From Aptenodytes patagonicus (lineage: Eukaryota; Chordata; Aves; Sphenisciformes; Spheniscidae): DNA of 64,000 bases. The translations under genes were made by a program, and so were the position numbers. Positions 1 through 62,880 of this stretch are shown piece by piece (within the stretch, counting starts at the first letter, position 1; each line of letters begins with the position of its first letter). The DNA is taken from assembly GCF_965638725.1 (NCBI RefSeq), contig NC_134951.1, positions 75,829,068 to 75,893,067 on the forward strand. The letters are read 5' to 3'. Below the pieces are notes generated by a model. The model did no database searches, was not told the origin of the DNA, and saw only the letters and a program-made list of their open reading frames with translations.

Positions 1-3000
1 ACAGAACTCCCCAAATCCTCTCCCTTCTCTTCAGACCGTGGCTGTGTGTCGTATGAGTGTCTGTGCCTCTTCTGCTTGTTTACATTGCTCCAGGGGCGTT
101 TCTGGGATTGCCGCTGTAAGATCAAACCCCCAGAACATGTCAGATTTGGCGTGGACCCTGCCTCAGCTGATAGCCTAGCTATTCACCTATCCCACCTGCC
201 CAGGTCACCAGAGCCTTCAGCAGAGTTTGGGGTGGGTGAGAGTGGTGGTATTTCCCTCCAGAGCAGGGAGCTGGGGGAGGTATGGATTTAGGGGCAGCAG
301 AAGGGAGATCGGGGGGTTTGGCGCCAGCTGTGCGTTGCGTGACACAGTGATGGCTGAAGTGCTCCTCATCATCCCACAGCTGTGTTCCGGCTCAGGGCTG
401 CACAGGCAGGGACATCCGTAGTCCAGCTAGGTTACCTGAAGAGAGGTAGGACACGTCCTTCTGTGAAAAAGGGTGACAAGTCAGTAAGCAATAAAGTGAA
501 GGGAAGGCAGCTACTCAATAGAGATTCAAGTGTATTTTCCTAATATTAAATAACCTTTCCCATCTCTAAGTCCTCACAGGTTTTCTTCATCGTTTCATTT
601 ATATATTTGTTTTGAAGCTTTGTGATTTCTGAAAGCATGGATTGATAGAGGCAAAAATGGCCTTTTGTCAAATATTTGATCCTTCCATAACAGAGATGAA
701 AGCAGCAGCACTTGCAGAACAGTCTACATTTTCAGAGCCTTGTACCAACATCAATTACTGTTTGCATTCCACTTTGGATCGAAGAGGAGATGGAAGCAAA
801 CTGTAGATTTGCATGGGATGCAGATAATGGCACCAAGTGGCAGAGTTTCTCTGCGAATGTGGTTCAGAGATGCTCACACTGTTTTTTGGCTAATTGGCTC
901 ATTAGCAACAAGTGTGGGGTTGCTGATTTGGTGTGCTCTCAACGTTTGGATTTTGTTTGGTTGGTTTTTAAAAAGCCCTTGGGTTTTAGAGGCAGTTAAT
1001 GCAATGGTGATGGCAAACCTTGTAGCTGCTACTTTCTTTGTAAGTCAAGCTGGTTGAGGAGAAACTATGTGTCTGGGAAAACTAACAATCTATTTCACGT
1101 TCCCACTGCTGTGTGTGAGAAAGGATGACTCAGACGCTGTTGTGATTCGGAGCTAGCGACAGCCTGCTCAGAACAACACTGAAACAGAGAACTGCGGTCC
1201 ATGCTGAGAGCCTGGTGTCACCTTGTCCAGCAGTAATTGTCCTGAGCCACGAGATGCCTGTTCTGGGGGATAACAGCACCTCGTTCCCGCTAGTGTTTAG
1301 AAATAAACGAGAACTTTCTTCTTTTCCTTCAATTCTTTATATATTTTTAGGTAGTTCCTCTTTGAAAAACATCTTCTTAACCTAAGTCATTAAATGCACG
1401 GCACAGCCTTGTCTAATACACACCGAATATACACCTGAGAACGCGAGACCTCTGTGTTCCCAGAAGGTAGAAATGCTGCTCTCATTTTTATGACAGTCAT
1501 CAGCTTTCCACTAGTTTCTTCATCCAGCCCTTCCTTCTTTCCCTCCTCTCTCTCCCAGTAATCCTCACTACCACCTCAGCTGTTCCATGGGCTGGTTGAT
1601 CCGTTTTCCTTCCTCCTGTGCCCCTAACGCAGCCAGAGCAAACACATGCCAGGAATACTCTGGAGCCGGTTTTTCACCTGGGCTGCTCAGAGGGACTGCC
1701 GTGCTCGGGCGGCTCAGGCACACCTTGAGAGGGCGTGAAGGAAGGAGAGAGGCACAGCCCGTAAGTGTTATTCCCACAGCACACGCAGAACTGAAAACAG
1801 AGGTAAGGAACCTCTGTTCCATCCCCTCTATTGGGGATGATATTGGAAATAACAGACAACAAATAACAGAAATCAAATGTTTCCTACTCTGGCACTGTGC
1901 AAACCTTGCACAAGCCTCAGCGTGCAACCTGACAGATCTTTGCAGTTTGCTCTAAATAGGTTTTATCTAGATTTACTTCACTTATGAAGAATACACAAGA
2001 AGACAGCGTCTGTGGGATCTCGCTGTTGTCCACTGTACCTTCTGGCTCTCCTGGGCCTCTCGTTGCTTGTGCCTCAGGACCCAACGCTCCTGGTAAAAGC
2101 AACGTTACTTAGAATTAAAGAGTGCACCTGGCCTGGATGCTTGTCTCACTCACCCAATTGAACTGAATTTCTCTTCTCCAAATAGCATCTTGACTTCACA
2201 GAAGTTTACACAAGTGCTCAGCAAAGTAGATACACCTGGAAAAACCAGCAGAAATAATTACCAGCTTGGAGGGCCTCTGGCTGTTTTGTTTGTTTTCTCA
2301 CCTCTGTTTCCCATTTGAATATGGGATTTTTGTGAGGCCCTGATGTATTCACCAAATCTGTGTCATGTTAGCTGCATTTTCCTCGTGACACTTTACACCT
2401 CTGGTGCTGCTTGCACGAGGGATCACAGAGCCGCTTTTGTTCGTGCACACACCTAAGTGAGCACCAAACAATGAGCTGGAGATCAGAACTTGACAAAACC
2501 TTGGCTTTGGTCTTCTCACACACCCGACAACTAACATGACAGTAGGATGTGGTAGGATGCAGCTTGCAAAGGTGTGAGGAGCGAGGCTGAATCTACGCGG
2601 ACAAGCACAGACAAAGGTGTTTCTTTTATATGTCCTGGGCATGAAACATCTATGGTTGGGAAGCTTTGCCTGCAAGGTTAAACACTGTGTGTTGCAGACG
2701 CTCGTCTGCTCCAGGGGAGGCGTATCTACACACTGACAGGTATCGCATGGGAGCTCGGGCCATTGCTTTTGACGTTAGCTTGCACGAACCCTCATAGACG
2801 CAGGTAGAAGCCTCCCATATTCCTGAAGCAAGACGCAACTGACTGAATTACTAAAATACACGCAAAAGAAAAAAAAAGTAAAGCTTTTGAGCACTTTGGA
2901 CTCATTCCAGAGGTTTTTCCGATGTGCCAAAAGGCAAATTTTGACTCACACTTGCACGTATATTAGGAAGCAGCCTGAAACCCTCTCCTGCTTTGTCATC

Positions 3001-6000
3001 AGATTGTGGAGGAGAAAACTCAGAAGGAAGCAATTGGTCCCAAGGAATGTGCTAAATCCAGCCCTTGAGGGCTGGGAGTCTCTCTCAAAGGGAAGAGGCT
3101 TAATGAATTGAGAGAGCCTCTCATCTCATTTCATTAGATGACTTTATTAAGCACCTAAGTGCTTATTTGTGTAATTGAATTCACCTAAGCCATTCTTCTG
3201 CTCTTCAGAAACCGCACTGCTCCAAATCCAAAGCACCTCTACGATGCTTATGTTTTGATGCTCATAAGCAAGTGCAGCCTGCGCGCTCCGTAACAGCAGC
3301 AGGCCTGAAGTGGTGAGCAGGCATCACGGTGGGAGGCGGGAGGGGAGCGGTCCTGCTTGTCACTATCGGCAAATACGGTTTTCCTCATGCAGCAGCTCCT
3401 GTGGATGGCAGGTAATTCGGTGCTGCTAAAAGAAAACAAAAAGGTGTACAGTGTTTGCCTATGGTTTTAGTGTGCTCAGCAGCACCACTAACCTTGCTTT
3501 CAGATAGCCACTGTAACTTCTAAAATGACTCGCAGCTCAGGGTATATTAGATGTTCCACAATATTGCCATTTTTTCTTTTCTTTCTCTGGCTTTGTAGAA
3601 TTGCTTAAGACCTGGAGCTAGTTCCAGTGGGGACTACTGGAATACGGACATCAGAGTGAAAGACAGATTATTCTAACACTGCTAGTACTGTACAGGAAAG
3701 GCTCACCACATAGTTGAGGTGGCATTGTATTTTGTTTTTAATCAACATCGAACTTGCAAGAGAGGCAATTCAGTTTCACTCTCTGAGGCAGAGAACTGCT
3801 CATAGGTGGTGGGGTTTTTGTTTGGCTACCTGCAAATGAGCCACTTAAATCAGAACTGTAAAAGTGAATGGTAGTATTAGACAACAGCTTACCCATGCTT
3901 TGGTAAAACATAAAAAATTGTAACTTTCATTTTTAGTACCTGGCGAGTATATATTCAGTGTCAGAGGAGCCAGTGGAGCCAAAGAGCAAAAGAAATAGCA
4001 GCAGACTGATAGTCTAATTCTCAAGTGTGTCCCCTTAAGGCAGGATTTGTGGACATAAATACGGGTCTTATTTCCATAAACGTGCACAGCTGTATGTGCT
4101 TTTCATGGCTAAATGGAGAAATACAACTCGTGGGACTTTCAGAAGAGCCTCTGACAATATAACGAATGTAGAACTTGTCAGGGACACAAAGCGCTCTGCC
4201 TACCTGGGATGGGATCCGCCTTGGAAGAGCCAAGCCTAGAACCTCCAGGCCTACGCAGGACTCACCTTGGAGATGGTGAAGTTAAAAGGCTGGATTCAAT
4301 AAACAACAAAGCTGTTTGAAGTGCAAAACTGTAATCCCAACTCACCTTTCTCTCCTACTCAAACCTGTCTAGTCTTGGAAGCAACTAATCCCACCAGGTG
4401 TCTTTCTGTTTGACCTTAGGCACCTAGAGCTTTTATGAACTCCAACCACAGCAGCCTAAGCAAAAAGGTTCCCTTGAAATAAGACCTATGGCTTTGTTCT
4501 AGTCTGACTCTTCTTGGAAGCATACTAATTCCACCATAAATGCCCTGAAAAGTTTTAAAGAGGTTGGGTTTTTTTTGGTGTAGAATATTCTAAGTTCATT
4601 TATGTGTATAAAAATTTTTCTTCTGCATGGAGACAGGCCCAAACCCACTGGAAGTGATAGAATCTCAGTAATATCAGAGCTTTGGGGTCAGGGCTTGAAC
4701 ATCACCAGTACATTTACACCTGTAAGCACAGTCACGCAGGCATAAGTTCAGCATAAACTAACAGTGTTGCAGAATTGAAGGAAAAAAATAATTATGTCCA
4801 TTCATGCAATGAAAGACTGCAGTACCTGCAAAAGGGCGAGCTTAAGAGCTAATAAGACTTTTGCTTTCTATTACTTCCTGAATGTTAAATGGTTAACCTT
4901 TAGTGGTCTCATGAGGTAGCTCTGGCGGTACATGTAACATTACACTCACAGCCTTCAAGTCTCCATGGGCTTACGTGTGAACCTTCTGCTCAGGCGTAAA
5001 GTTTCTTTTTATAAGCATTAGTAGCAAGAATTTTAACACGTTTCTCCCACGTCTCTTTTTCTGGTGCAAACACTTCCTTGTGGAGAGAGAACTTTTAGAA
5101 TAAGGGTAGGTATGCCTGTGTCGGGGGGTGGTGGTGTTTGGTTTTGGCAGTGGCTACGGTGGTTAGCACACATTTGGATCAAACACTAGCAAAACTCTGA
5201 GAGCAATAGATAGGGGCTTTGTGTTTCAGCTGCTCCCAAAGCAATCCTGGACCACAGCAGTCTTGGAAGGGAAGCAATACTCCTTCCAGCTGCAGAAATG
5301 GCAAGCGCTCTGGCTTTTCATGTTGTGCAGTGTTTGTTTTGTTTTTATTTCTGTTTTGTTACTTGAGAGACTCTTGGAAACGGCCTGTATTTGAGCCAGC
5401 TGCAGTCCCTAGAGGCTGGCCGAACGCTCTCCTCCAGCCAGCAGAGCAGTGCCCTCTGGTGCACAAGCACAGCAGTGGCCCGGTCCTCAGCTGAACCGAA
5501 AGATGTAATTGAGGAGAAAAATTAAAAGTTCACATCTGACACGCTACCTCATTCCCACGAAATGTTTGCCACGTTGTACAGTCCTGATGGGAGCGTTGCC
5601 TGAGGGGAACCGAAGATTCAGCTGTCTGGATCCAACCCTAACGGTAGATTTTTTGGTTTGTTTTCTCTTTATGTCATTTCCAGAGTTAAGCTTCTGGTTA
5701 ACGACAACGATTGCAGGCACAGTCCACCCCTGTTACTTAGGGCTAAATTCACAAAGGATTAACTTCCAGCTACGGCGCGCTGTTGCCGTGCGGACCTGCC
5801 AGCACTCTGTTAGGTAGCTAAGCATACCCATTTAATTACACAGCAAATTTAACTAGACCAACAAATGCAACACACTAAGCAAGAAGTCACTCAAGTGAGC
5901 TAGGAGGAAGTGCCAAAAGCCATGTCCTAAGGCTCCTTTGCCCTAAAACCTGGACATCGGCATCTTATTACAGACTGCAGAGATTACCTGACTGCTCAGG

Positions 6001-6519
6001 AGTCACAGCCGCCCTCTCCAGAATGAGGCACCTCGCCAGCCCAGCGAAGCCGAGCTGCATTTGAAATCTCTTCTTTCAGGCAAGAGCTGTAAGTACAACT
6101 TCAGAGCATTACACTCAAATACTCTTTCTCTGGTTCCACCATTTTCTAATTATTCCATTGCGAAGTGGAAAAGCTCCCAGGGGGAGACCTCTCGCACACA
6201 CTGCTCAGCCCAGCAGCTGGACGTTCATGGGATACGAGAGACAAAGTTTGGGCAGCGATGATCCACATCCCACGCAATCGCATTTTGAGGGCTGCTTCTA
6301 GGCATGGATTATCAGGGCTTTTAATTATTTTTTTTTTTTAACCTTTTTCTCCTGCTGTAGGTATGTGTTGCGAGTGCTTACAAGGTGAGGAACTACAGGC
6401 TTGGTAAGCTGGGGGGAGAGGTCCTGGGATACAAGCAAAGAAATTAAATAGCTGGACACTGCTACCAGGCCAGTAAATAGAAGATCCGTTAGCTAAATTA
6501 AAAACAACCAAAAAAAGAG
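1..6519. other. Intergenic DNA downstream of SASH1
   Basis: No exon, tRNA or recognisable repeat family found on either strand. Open frames here are short (at most about 122 codons), overlap one another on opposite strands and show no known motif. In other vertebrates UST lies downstream of SASH1; no UST exon is visible, so it is presumably further left. Confidence 0.6.
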
Positions 6520-6533
6520 AGAGACCAAGGAAA

Positions 6534-6539
6534 TTTATT
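6534..6539 (-). terminator. SASH1: Polyadenylation signal of SASH1
   Basis: Minus-strand AATAAA (plus-strand TTTATT). About 15-30 bases downstream in the transcript direction is a T/GT-rich stretch (TCTCTTTTTTTGGTTG), the usual downstream element, so cleavage would fall near 6515-6522. Confidence 0.6.
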
Positions 6540-9077
6540 TACTTTTTATCTATGAACAGTATGACATATAATTATAGACAAGTTTTGATACACAGGAAAA
6601 CCCTTTTGTCAACCATTTTTTTTGCTAAATGAAACAGCACAATAATCTTTACACATTCATATTTTGTTTTTTCTTTTTTTTTCTTTACAATACACAGCTT
6701 TCTTGGGTTGAAGCAAACTGCGGGACATACTGAGTACTGGTATATTACAGCTACTTACATCATTTAAGAACAGCAAATGGAGAAAAATAAGTTATTTAAA
6801 TATTGATTTCATATACAGAAAGTGCAACTTTGTTAGTTGTTACATAACTTGCTTGACAGTTTTGATTCCCCAGAGGGTGTCAATTAAAGATAAAAGTATC
6901 TTGGACCAAAAGTATTATTTATTCTAAAAATAATACAGTACAACTGCACAGCTGTGACTTGGTGAATCGACCACTATTGCTGCTCTTAGAGATGATGACC
7001 TGTTTGAACAACGCAATGTTTAATGCTTCTGATCATGCTCCCAGTTTGCATCCAAAGCCAGGCTCACAAGAGAGCACAGGGAACTACGGGCGTCATTGCC
7101 ACCTGGGTAGTAACACAGGGTTATCGATCGAAGCTTACGGTTATGATGGCGTTTGGTAATATTTTGGGCTTGCTGCTTCTATTGTTAAATAGCTGTTTGA
7201 GTTACAACGGTACAATGGATAGATACTTAACATCGTTAGCCTGAGCAGAGCAGATTAGGATTCCAGCAGCAGGTTTCTTTCGTGCTTCCCAAGAGTCAAC
7301 GAGTGAACTTCTGCTTAGAGCGCTGAACGGTTGCGAGGAAATGTAAGAGGGTATGGCTCTCATACCGCACCGCCTCACCTGCTCGGGGAACGCCACGGGT
7401 CACTGAAACCACAGCAGGGAAGCTCAAACACTGAGAAGCTTAAGGCTTTTTTAGATTAAAATAGAAACTAAAATTGTAATTCAAGTAAGACCACAGAGCA
7501 CAGTCTTAAAAAGAAAAAGAAAGCAACTATTAAAACTCACAAATCTCAGACTGCTCACTCTAGTCCTGATGGGTGTGATTTGGTTTCCCTGGGCTACGTA
7601 ATCATTTAAAAATCATGGATTTACAAAGAGCGTTTGGCACACAGGTTCAGCTTATTCCCGTAATTCTCCTTCTGTTATTAAAAGAGGGGAAAGTAATTAA
7701 TACGGGAGAGCTTTATTATGTGACTTGCCTTCCCTGCAACACGAGGAAATTTGTTTCCTTTTTTATGGCATATAGCCAGCTTGGACTTTTCCCTTGCTCC
7801 AATGTATCTGCTGTCTACTTACTTCTACTCAGTTCTGGCCCCTGCCAGCAACCCCAGGAAGTCTCAATACTCTTTCCGTCTCCTGCTTACTGATAGTCGC
7901 CATGTAAGCCTCAGAGAGGAACAACACGCAAATCATCTTCATTAAAAACACACTTAATTTTTTCTTTTTTACATTTTTTTTCTTTTTTTAGATTTTCACC
8001 AGCTGTGCAAAACACCTACGCTGTATGTTTCTTGATGCTGTCATATTAGAACATGCTGATTATCCACACACCAAGGAGACCATTACAGAAACAGATCCGG
8101 AGGAGCTTTGCTTGAGAACAATTTCAAGTTACATCAGTGAATTAGTTGCCTTCACATGATGGTGTGCAGTAGACAGTGGTGAAACATGAAACGAGGAAAG
8201 TAAACCTGACACCTATCAATTCTACCAGGAGCCAAATTAATTATCATCTGTAGTAAAATGCATAGTTCAACTGACTTAAAACACGACCGTGAAAGGACCG
8301 TATGTAGTAAGGAATCACGGAGTAACCGCAATTTCTCATTCATCAATCTGAGAGCATTTTATCAGGAAAAGTGTCGTTAGCTCAGTATGAGGCTGGGCTA
8401 ACTGAGGCACCAAATAGTGAAGTGCCTTGTCTGGTTTTTTACAGTAAGTTGATGCCAGAACTGATATTGGAAACAGCCACACGTCCTGGCCTGTGCCCAC
8501 ATTTCTATACTGTCTCCCTTTACCTGCCAGAGTAAGCTTGCTCTGTCTTCCATGGAGCGTCTGTGCTACAAGAAGCTGAAGGACACACCATATATAGACC
8601 CCGAAGAAAAAACTAGTTATGTGCTGTTCATGATAATCTGTATTTGGTATATAAAATGTGTACCCATATAGAAAAATAAAATCTGTCATTAGCCACATAC
8701 GCGAATGGAACGTTTTACATGGATTTAGGCAGAAAAATATCATTACATCACCACATGTGCCAGAACAATGCTCTCCTCCAGTGAGAGGTAACATTAACAC
8801 ACAGTCATGAGGGCTGTCAACTGCTGTAAAATCACAGTGCAATTCATGAGACTATATAGGATTTTTTTCATCCATGCAATGGAGTTACCGGATCTGATGA
8901 TTTCTATGGAACACAATTTGCTTTGTTGATGCATTTTATCTCCCACAAGTGATTTTTCATTTGCAGAAACCCACTGTTTGGAATCGATATGGTCAGGATA
9001 CCAAGTCAAAGCTGCAGCATAATGATTGACAATATAACACAGTACACAGAATACGATTAAAATGAAAAGCAGTTACA

Positions 9078-9085
9078 TATATACA
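9078..9085 (-). promoter_or_regulatory. Pumilio response element in 3' UTR
   Basis: Minus-strand TGTATATA fits the TGTANATA consensus for PUM1/PUM2 and lies within the 3' UTR. Its functional use is inference only. Confidence 0.35.
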
Positions 9086-10079
9086 AGGCAGTATATCTTG
9101 GAACAGTTTAGTAACAACAGTAAATGCAGACTGTAGTGAACAAGAAGTTAGCCTGACAACCGAAACCTAGCATAACCCTGCATTTGTAAAAGCATCTCTA
9201 CAACACAGAAGGTGTTATGATGAGGCATTTTATAGAAGCTACTTCAGCTGGCAATCACCCTAAGTGCAGCTTAAGGGTGACAGGTTGAAACAAGGCTTGG
9301 GAAACATGAACACAGGTAAGTGAACACTAGGTAACTGCTTAAAAGCTTATTTTAAGGCAAATAAAAAGCTGATTGCTAGAAAGCAGTTATAAAAATGACC
9401 TCAGCTCTGTACAAATAAAAAGAAGCTTTCTGACTCTCCGCGGGTTAGTTGCATTGGAGTGACAGAGATGGACCATACTGAAAACTAATTCCAGTCCATT
9501 AACTTTGGCCTAGCTAAAGGCTTTGTGGCGTATTGGGACCTATACCAAGCAACAGCGAAGATGACCAGGGGGTTTGTGTTTAGCTCTAGACTGCTAAAAT
9601 AAACAAAAGGCATTTGCCAAACAGCTTCTGCTGGAATTTGCACCTTGGCTTGTACCTGGTATTTAGGACTGACTCCAGGTACCTGCGACCTAGATGTAGA
9701 GCAGACGCCCAACCTAAGGAGCTCTCCATAGAAACAGGGCCTATTACTAGTATTACTTTCACAAACTTGAGGAAAATGTGCAAGGGACCCTTAATTCTGT
9801 GAAGCTGTCTGATTCTCAGGCCAACCCTGTGCACTTTATGAAATAAGAATACTTTACAGGTGAGTGAGGGGGGAGGGAAGTACCACATCTATGTTACCTG
9901 GTGGTTGCTTCTCTTCTCCTTCAGTTGCCAAAGACAGCAATAGAAACATTTCATATCCTTTGAAGAAGATATCTGCCTGTCCTTGGGAGCCACCTCCTTG
10001 ATCCCTTTAGCTACGTGAAGTAATTAGAGCAATATTGGTGCAGGAAGAAGCAGTGGATTCTTGACCAGGCAGTGCCACA

Positions 10080-59069
<48,990 letters not shown>

Positions 59070-59847
59070 CTAGGACAAAAAAGAGAAATGGACTTATTGA
59101 TGTAGGCTTCTCACATTTCATAGGAGCTGTCTGATTACAGTAAATTACAGTTTCCAAACAATGTATCATGAGCTGTTTTCTCTTCCCTTTTCTTCCCAAC
59201 ACAGCAAGCTGGAAACAAAAATTGAACCCACTGGTCTGACCACAGTAACTGAGTTCTCCTCTTAAACATGTCTTTTGTGACCAGCATAGAGAAATACATA
59301 CTGACAGAAACCTATGGTTAAGGCAAAGGAGTCTAGGGATCCCCCAGAAAAACACTTTTTCCACATACTTTCCCCCTTTCCATTTGTGTAAAACAGTATT
59401 TTGGCTGCCTTAGAAACTGTAGCAATGGGATGCTGTATTAGTTTAGCTGTATAACAGTTTTCAGCCTATTTGGATTTTATCTGAAAATGCTTTATAAATA
59501 TGCATTCATTAAACTTTCAGAAACCACTGTGTGGAAGAGAGGAGTAGAGATTCTTTTAAAGACAAGGTGAAGAAAGCTTGTCCAGACCCTATGAAATGCA
59601 ACCACAGACGACTGGAGGTGACAGCTTCTTTCTTCTGAGTCCCTTCTGTGTGCTTTTCCACCAGTGTATACTCCCCTCCTCAAAAGCTAGCTGGAGAGAC
59701 TTATTTTAACAGAACATGGATTTTACAAACAAAAGTAGTAAGTAAATCTTTTGTTCTCAGTCTTTATGTTCATTAAACTAGTTTTCCATAATGGATTCCA
59801 ACTCAGTGCCAACGGTTCATTGTGGGATCTCTGATGAGACATTGCCC

Positions 59848-59940
59848 CCCTTCCTTGCCTTTTTTTCTGTTTGTATAAATGGAGCTAATAGAAATTACTA
59901 AATCTTGTGCAATTCTTTGAAGCCTTCCGATGGGAATCAC
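59848..59940 (+). mobile_element. Possible MIR/L2-type 3' tail remnant
   Basis: Contains TTCTGTTTGTATAAATGG followed by an AGCTAATAG stretch and TTTGAAGCCTTCCGATGGG, in the order of the conserved 3' half of MIR/L2-like elements (CTGTAAAATGG..., TTTGAGATCCTTGGATG). Similarity is weak and edges are approximate. Confidence 0.35.
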
Positions 59941-62439
59941 TATTTAACCAAGCTGCGCCAAGCCAGTGAAATGACTTCTGCCAGCTTCAATGGCTTTGCT
60001 GGAGGCTCCAAGTGCAAAGCATTACTGCAGTGTCTTTGCTGAGCGCTCGGCCCCATGACATGACAATGCCCTGTTGTGCGGTGACTGTACTGCAGCCATG
60101 CAGAACGGAAACATGCGTACCCCAGCATACCAAGACGACCTCAAGCCAAATCGTTCCTTGAATGAGGCCATATAATAATACATGCATGCCATACTGTAGT
60201 TGCTATCCACAGTGTTTGCGCAGGCTCCTTGCGTTTTCTTAAGACCCCCAGAAGAGGGCAATGAAGAGTTTTTGAATAATTCAGTAAACCACTTGAAGGA
60301 AAATTTTAGTTCAAGCCAGTTCAGGGTTTAGAAGATGTAAGCAATTACTGGCCAACGTTTTGTAAGCATGAAAAACATGCTCATCAACTTGCAAAGACAT
60401 CATTAAAGGGGAAATGAGACAGTATGAAGTTTCAGTTTGATTTAGTAATTCATCTAGACAAGGAGAGTTTGGCACAGCAGAGCTCTGAAATGTAACCTCC
60501 TTCAACCTCAGACTGATTAGAAATTTAATCCAGCACAAACTGCAAACCAATTGAAGCAACCAAATTTCAGATTTGTAGCGCACCAGGCAGAGGGAGACAT
60601 TTAGTGTTCTCACTGCTGATAAAGTTTACCCTTGAAGGGTAAAAGTTAACGATATAGGTGATAAGCCGCCAAATGCTTAGTTTTTAAGAAGCGTGAATAA
60701 CAAATGCAGGAGAAAAATACAAACCCCACACTTTCTGGGTGAAAACTCCAGAAAAGCCAGTGTTAAAATGTAAAGGCTTTCAACAGGGCCAGGATTTCAT
60801 CCAGACACTTAAAAGTATTTTTCTAAATAAAGGTAAATCAGGTAAAAAGTATGTGGACTTGTATATGGAGACAACCAAGTAAAAAGAAAGCCAAGTTCTG
60901 TTGGAACTGACAGAATTAATCCACTACGTGCTTTGCACCCGAGCACAGACCTCACCCCGTCAAGCAGTTATTCTATTTATCTTAAATTAATTTAGTACCC
61001 ATGAAATGCACCAAATCACCGTCCTTCGAAAATGAAATCTGTTAATGATCAGAACTTTGCCTCACTAGTGAAATCAGCCTCCAAGTGGAGAGGCAGTCCC
61101 TTGTGCTCTTCAGCCTCCAAATCCATTTTAATCCTTCTCTTGCGCAGTTGCCAACGACGACGCGAGTAAGTAGCAGGTGTAGCGGCAATGTTTGTGATAT
61201 GGACATCTGTTCACTGGGAATTAGCCTGAGGCCACCAACTCGTCGCACACTGGCCTCCAAAGAAGGCGAAGAGCAGTAGGAGCAAACTTCTGACACGCCT
61301 GAGCTACAGGGGGTGAGAAGAGTAGGATTCACAGCAAGCAGACCACCTTCTCATTTATAACTGATTTAAGAACTATGCTGAGTTTCATCAGAGGATACAA
61401 ATTCCAATTATCATTCCATGCATTCCCTAAAGAGGAAATCTTCCATGCCTGGGCTGACCTTGAAAATGGTAACAGCTGGTCTGAAGAGATGAAAATGCCA
61501 ACAAAACCTACAACATAGAGCCTGATAAGGCACTTGCTTTTTAGTTCCACCAGACAACTCTGACGCTTAAAAATCCTCAGTGAAATCAATCAAGCGTTTT
61601 ACTTCCTAGATGTCTGGTGAAAAATTCCAGAGTACCTCAGAGTCGCTGTATGTTTGATTTGCCAATTACACTCCCTTACTCTGTTAAATCTGCAGCTCCT
61701 CTGTGAACGTGCACTGAAAGTGATTTGTGTTCCTCCATTCATAGACTGATAACTTGTACTGAAAGTTAATGATGCAGCGACACTTGGCAGAAGTTTCAGC
61801 ACTGCGTGTCTGAAAGGGAGCCAAATGCCATTACTCCACCGTGGAGGCCTTCATTTTTGTTGTGGTCTGATGTACAACTTCATTAGCAAGCTTTCACATG
61901 AAATGTACTCTGTCACAGCATATAGCAGAAGAAATGTATGGGTATACGTTCAGACAAGAAGGAAGAAAAAAAGATTTATGGCCAGAGGTAAGGAGCACTT
62001 TCTTATCAATTCATAATCTCTGGAAGCGAGCTGCAGAAGGGGTCAAAACTTTAATCCATTAATCTCACAAATTCAAAACCATCTCTAGGCCGATACTTCG
62101 GGTCTCCTGGAGCCAAACTGCTGAAATAAAGAAATGAGGGGGGAAAAAAAGGCAGCACAATAGATAATCTAAAAATAGAGCTACTTTTGGGAGTAACCAA
62201 ATATTACTGCCTTAGAGAGATGATGAGTTTCAGTGGAGTTCAGTAAATTACATCAGACCACTCAGTGATCAGTGACACAAAATGCAGTAACCAACAGCCA
62301 GAGTGGAGAACCTGGACCAGGATCTAGCTGATTAGAAAGACTAGCTTAACAGAAATCAGTTTACATTCAATGCTAAAATGTGCAAGTACGCAAACAGGAC
62401 TGACACAAAAGTCAGCCTTTCAAATGCTGGAGGTTTGCA

Positions 62440-62880
62440 AATTACAGAGTACCTGGGGATACCAGCTAAAAAGGATGACCGAGAAAAAACCAGCACGTTA
62501 ATTCTAAAAGGCGTAAGGATGGGAAACTCCAATGGCAGTACAAAGAATGAATATATATGGGAATAGCTGTACAACCATCATTACTCATGCTCAAGAAAGA
62601 TGAAGTCAAACCAGAAGCGGAAAAGAGAAAAGCTGTTAGAATAGTCAGGAAACCGGACAGCTTATCTTACGAGAGAAAGCTAGAAAAGTTTTGCCTGTTC
62701 CGTCTGTCAAAATTGAAAGCTGCAAGAAGATTAATTTACTGCCTATTAATAAATCAGGCACAGGAACAAGTAGACATAAGCTGGAAAGAAATTAGAAAAG
62801 AGGAGTTAACATTTCCTAACTATTTGGACAAACTCCTAACAGCAGGTAGAGAAAGGGAGGGCAGCTTTAAAGACTAACTA
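62440..62880 (+). mobile_element. Degenerate CR1-like LINE 3' fragment
   Basis: Blocks such as GAGTACCTGGGGATA, TCAGGAAACCGGACAGC, CTTATCTTACGAGAGAAAG and GTAGACATAAGCTGG occur in the order expected for the end of ORF2 and the 3' UTR of amniote CR1 elements. Divergence is high and no intact reading frame or terminal 8-bp repeat is visible. The 106-codon open frame inside it (62557-62877) is probably chance. Confidence 0.45.

Larger units (their letters stand above)
6520..10079 (-). other. SASH1: SASH1 3' untranslated region
   Basis: About 3.5 kb of AT-rich DNA between the stop codon and the AATAAA at 6534-6539; from memory the human SASH1 3' UTR is of similar size. Open frames here (the longest about 168 codons, at 8336-8842 minus) have no recognisable domain and are treated as chance. 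A Pumilio element lies at 9078-9085. A further AATAAA on the minus strand at 6918-6923 could give a slightly shorter transcript. The exact end is inferred. Confidence 0.7.

Noticed and set aside
1568..1955. Overlapping open frames of about 120 codons on both strands
   Set aside because: Mutually exclusive frames without motifs in intergenic DNA; no evidence favours either.
8336..8842. 168-codon minus-strand open frame
   Set aside because: Lies within the SASH1 3' UTR, contains no known motif and has AT-rich, non-coding-like codon use.
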